Positions 62,845 through 64,000 of a stretch of DNA of 64,000 bases are shown here, piece by piece. The notes beneath the pieces are model-generated. The model worked only from the letters and a program-made list of their open reading frames with translations. It was not told the DNA's origin and ran no database searches. This stretch comes from CAIRTM01 sp963723235. Lineage in GTDB: Bacteria; Desulfobacterota; WTBG01; CAIYCZ01; CAIRTM01. Numbering within the stretch: the first letter of the stretch is position 1; each line of letters starts with the position of its first letter. Location: NCBI GenBank assembly GCA_963723235.1, contig CAVRPV010000006.1, forward strand, positions 1 through 64,000, read 5' to 3'. The position numbers were made by a program, and so were the translations under genes.

Positions 62845-63409
62845 CTAAAACAGGCAGGGCCACCAGACTGTAGTCCGCAGGTGCATGAGCAATTCTGCAC
62901 CCAATGGCAGCAGACCGGCCAACCAAAGTCGCCGGGCCTCCAATTTCATTGCATTCAAGTTTACTACGACTGTATCGGACGATGTATACGTGCACATGGT
63001 TGAGATAATTCTTGGCGTCCTGCGGATATAATCATAAAAACGCTCCTTGAAAACATTCATAAGAACTTTTTCTTCAGCTGGAATGACCCATTTCACATAA
63101 ACAGCTGCAGCCAGCAGTGACCACCCCCAGCAAAAGAAGGCTTTTTAGCAAAAAAGCTGTGGCAAGGCCGAAGCAAAAGCTGCCGAGATACAGAGGATTG
63201 CGACTTATCGAGTACGGCCCCTGATCTTGGAGCAGCTTATCCTTTCGACTGCCAATATACATTGTTGCCCATATGCGAAAAGTCAGATAGAGCATAAAGC
63301 AGAGCCAGCCCATCAGAGACATGCAAAAATCAAGCAACGTATCTTCTCCGACCTTTGGCTTACTGAATGCGACCCATGTAATTGCAGGAGCAAATAAAAC
63401 AATACCCAT
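62845..63409 (-). CDS. Isoprenylcysteine carboxyl methyltransferase-like membrane protein, one frameshift
   Basis: About 188 residues after repair near 63,085. Membrane segments surround the SAM-site text GPYSISRNPLYLGSFCFGLA, typical of the ICMT/PEMT-like family, and EEKVLMNVFKERFYDYIRRT is the conserved C-terminal E-x-x-L motif region. It methylates an unknown lipid or small molecule. The first Met used is at 63,409; the true start may be slightly upstream. Confidence 0.78.
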
Positions 63410-63476
63410 CCAGCCGCGATATCTAAACCAAAACGATTCATCTGATCTTCACAGTAATACCCCCTGCGCCATTCTT

Positions 63477-63722
63477 TTATTTTGTCACCTGGTAATATGC
63501 TCCCTTTTGCCGGCTGAATTTTATCCTCTTGCGGGAATGCATTTTTTGATTGTCTGTTTGCAAAACCGGCCTGGATATTTCTAGACGACGCGGCGTACAG
63601 TTGAGAATTTCAACAGCCTCCGTGCCATCAATCCAGACTCCTCTGCACTTTGGACAATGATCAAACTCAATTCCATTATTTGCTAAAAGCTGCAAATTAA
63701 TACTACAGACCGGGCATTTCAT
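63477..63722 (-). CDS. TFIIB-type zinc ribbon protein
   Basis: An 81-residue protein beginning MKCPVCSINLQLLANNGIEF, DHCPKCRGVWID. C-x2-C then C-x2-C with GVW-I-D is the zf-TFIIB signature found in many small bacterial proteins of unknown role. The ATG at 63,722 fits it exactly. Confidence 0.82.
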   Translation of the reverse strand: MKCPVCSINLQLLANNGIEFDHCPKCRGVWIDGTEAVEILNCTPRRLEISRPVLQTDNQKMHSRKRIKFSRQKGAYYQVTK

Positions 63723-63795
63723 GAAGACCTCACAGTAAAAAAATTAATCAAAGCGCTCTTTTGCTTCCCCTTTTCTACGCGAGGGTGGGGGAAGT

Positions 63796-63860
63796 GGCCG
63801 AAATCATGGTATCTGCAGCCAAGGAGGGGGTCAAGACGACACAGAACCATGATTTCGGCC
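63796..63860. repeat. Perfect 15-bp inverted repeat
   Basis: GGCCGAAATCATGGT (63,796-63,810) and its complement (63,846-63,860) are 35 bases apart. A short plus-strand frame crosses it but does not look like a known protein. It could be part of an insertion-element end or a hairpin terminator without U run. The remaining bases to 64,000 hold no gene I can support. Confidence 0.5.
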
Positions 63861-64000
63861 GGGGGATATTTCATTTGTGCTGTTCGTGCGCTGTTTTTAA
63901 CTTTGTAAGAGCATATCTACAATCTGTGCGTTTTTCGGTCTTTGACATTACGGACAGACCGTAGCGGCATTTGAGCACCCCCTTCCGCCATAAACCGGAA

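Noticed and set aside
1..64000. tRNA or rRNA genes
   Set aside because: No cloverleaf-like or rRNA-like stretch was recognised by eye; a tRNAscan run would settle it.

Overview
The window looks like two unrelated bacterial genomes joined head to tail at about position 17,515. Bases 1 to about 17,515 are GC-rich and carry genes of a planctomycete type: a lipoprotein serpin, secreted LamG and GH16 proteins, an N-terminal HTH protein of planctomycete style, a pRiA4b ORF-3 family protein, DUF488 and DUF429 proteins, RecD2, Nudix and two SAM methyltransferases. From about 17,515 to 64,000 the base use is less GC-rich and the gene content is that of an anaerobic Desulfobacterota (deltaproteobacterium): fused 2-oxoacid:ferredoxin oxidoreductase subunits, a DUF169 protein, a PAS-LuxR regulator, DapL, a biotin-dependent carboxyltransferase, many small cysteine-rich proteins and dispersed hairpin repeats. 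The join truncates a secreted planctomycete protein on one side and the DUF169 gene on the other, so an assembly chimera is more likely than horizontal transfer. Taxonomy is inferred from gene style; no database search was possible.

Layout of the first part: a partial cupin gene, a methyltransferase, an HNH nuclease, a GH16-type secreted protein, a hypothetical gene, DUF488, a small membrane protein, the serpin, RecD2, then a run of minus-strand hypothetical genes that includes two paralogues (8,344-8,778 and 9,667-10,098). These are followed by the pRiA4b-type protein, a DUF429-like protein, an ABM monooxygenase, a structured non-coding stretch (about 13,244-13,345), a second methyltransferase, Nudix, a zinc-ribbon protein, a LamG protein and a degraded amidase area.

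Layout of the second part: DUF169, PAS-LuxR and korAB (17.5-22.3 kb). Next comes a small accessory patch with an HTH protein, a very AT-rich island and nested repeats (22.4-24.2 kb). Housekeeping genes follow: tsaD, nadB, pgeF, lpxH-like, a ferritin-like gene, glnS-era, pepA and an ABC solute-binding lipoprotein (24.2-35.1 kb). Then come a redoxin, an amidohydrolase, a methyltransferase and a carboxyltransferase (35-41 kb), and an unusual 861-residue glycosyltransferase with two sulfotransferase-like domains (41.1-43.7 kb). After that are an MscS channel, a broken ABC-F gene, two flavin-nucleotide-binding-like proteins, a SOUL protein, DUF2156, VF530, TM2, PH-like and RDD proteins with a tandem structured repeat between the last two (43.7-54.8 kb). 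The end holds dapL, a radical SAM gene, LysM-M23, surE, a hypothetical membrane protein, M48, a CDF transporter, an isoprenylcysteine-methyltransferase-like gene and a TFIIB-type zinc ribbon.

Nearly twenty otherwise good genes in both halves are split by single-base frameshifts, several at homopolymers. This points to sequence error rather than biology, and start/stop coordinates of those genes are given as the reconstructed full span. I saw no rRNA, tRNA or CRISPR array. The best candidates for something new are the tandem 84-bp structured repeat at 52,992-53,221 and the glycosyltransferase/double-sulfotransferase fusion.
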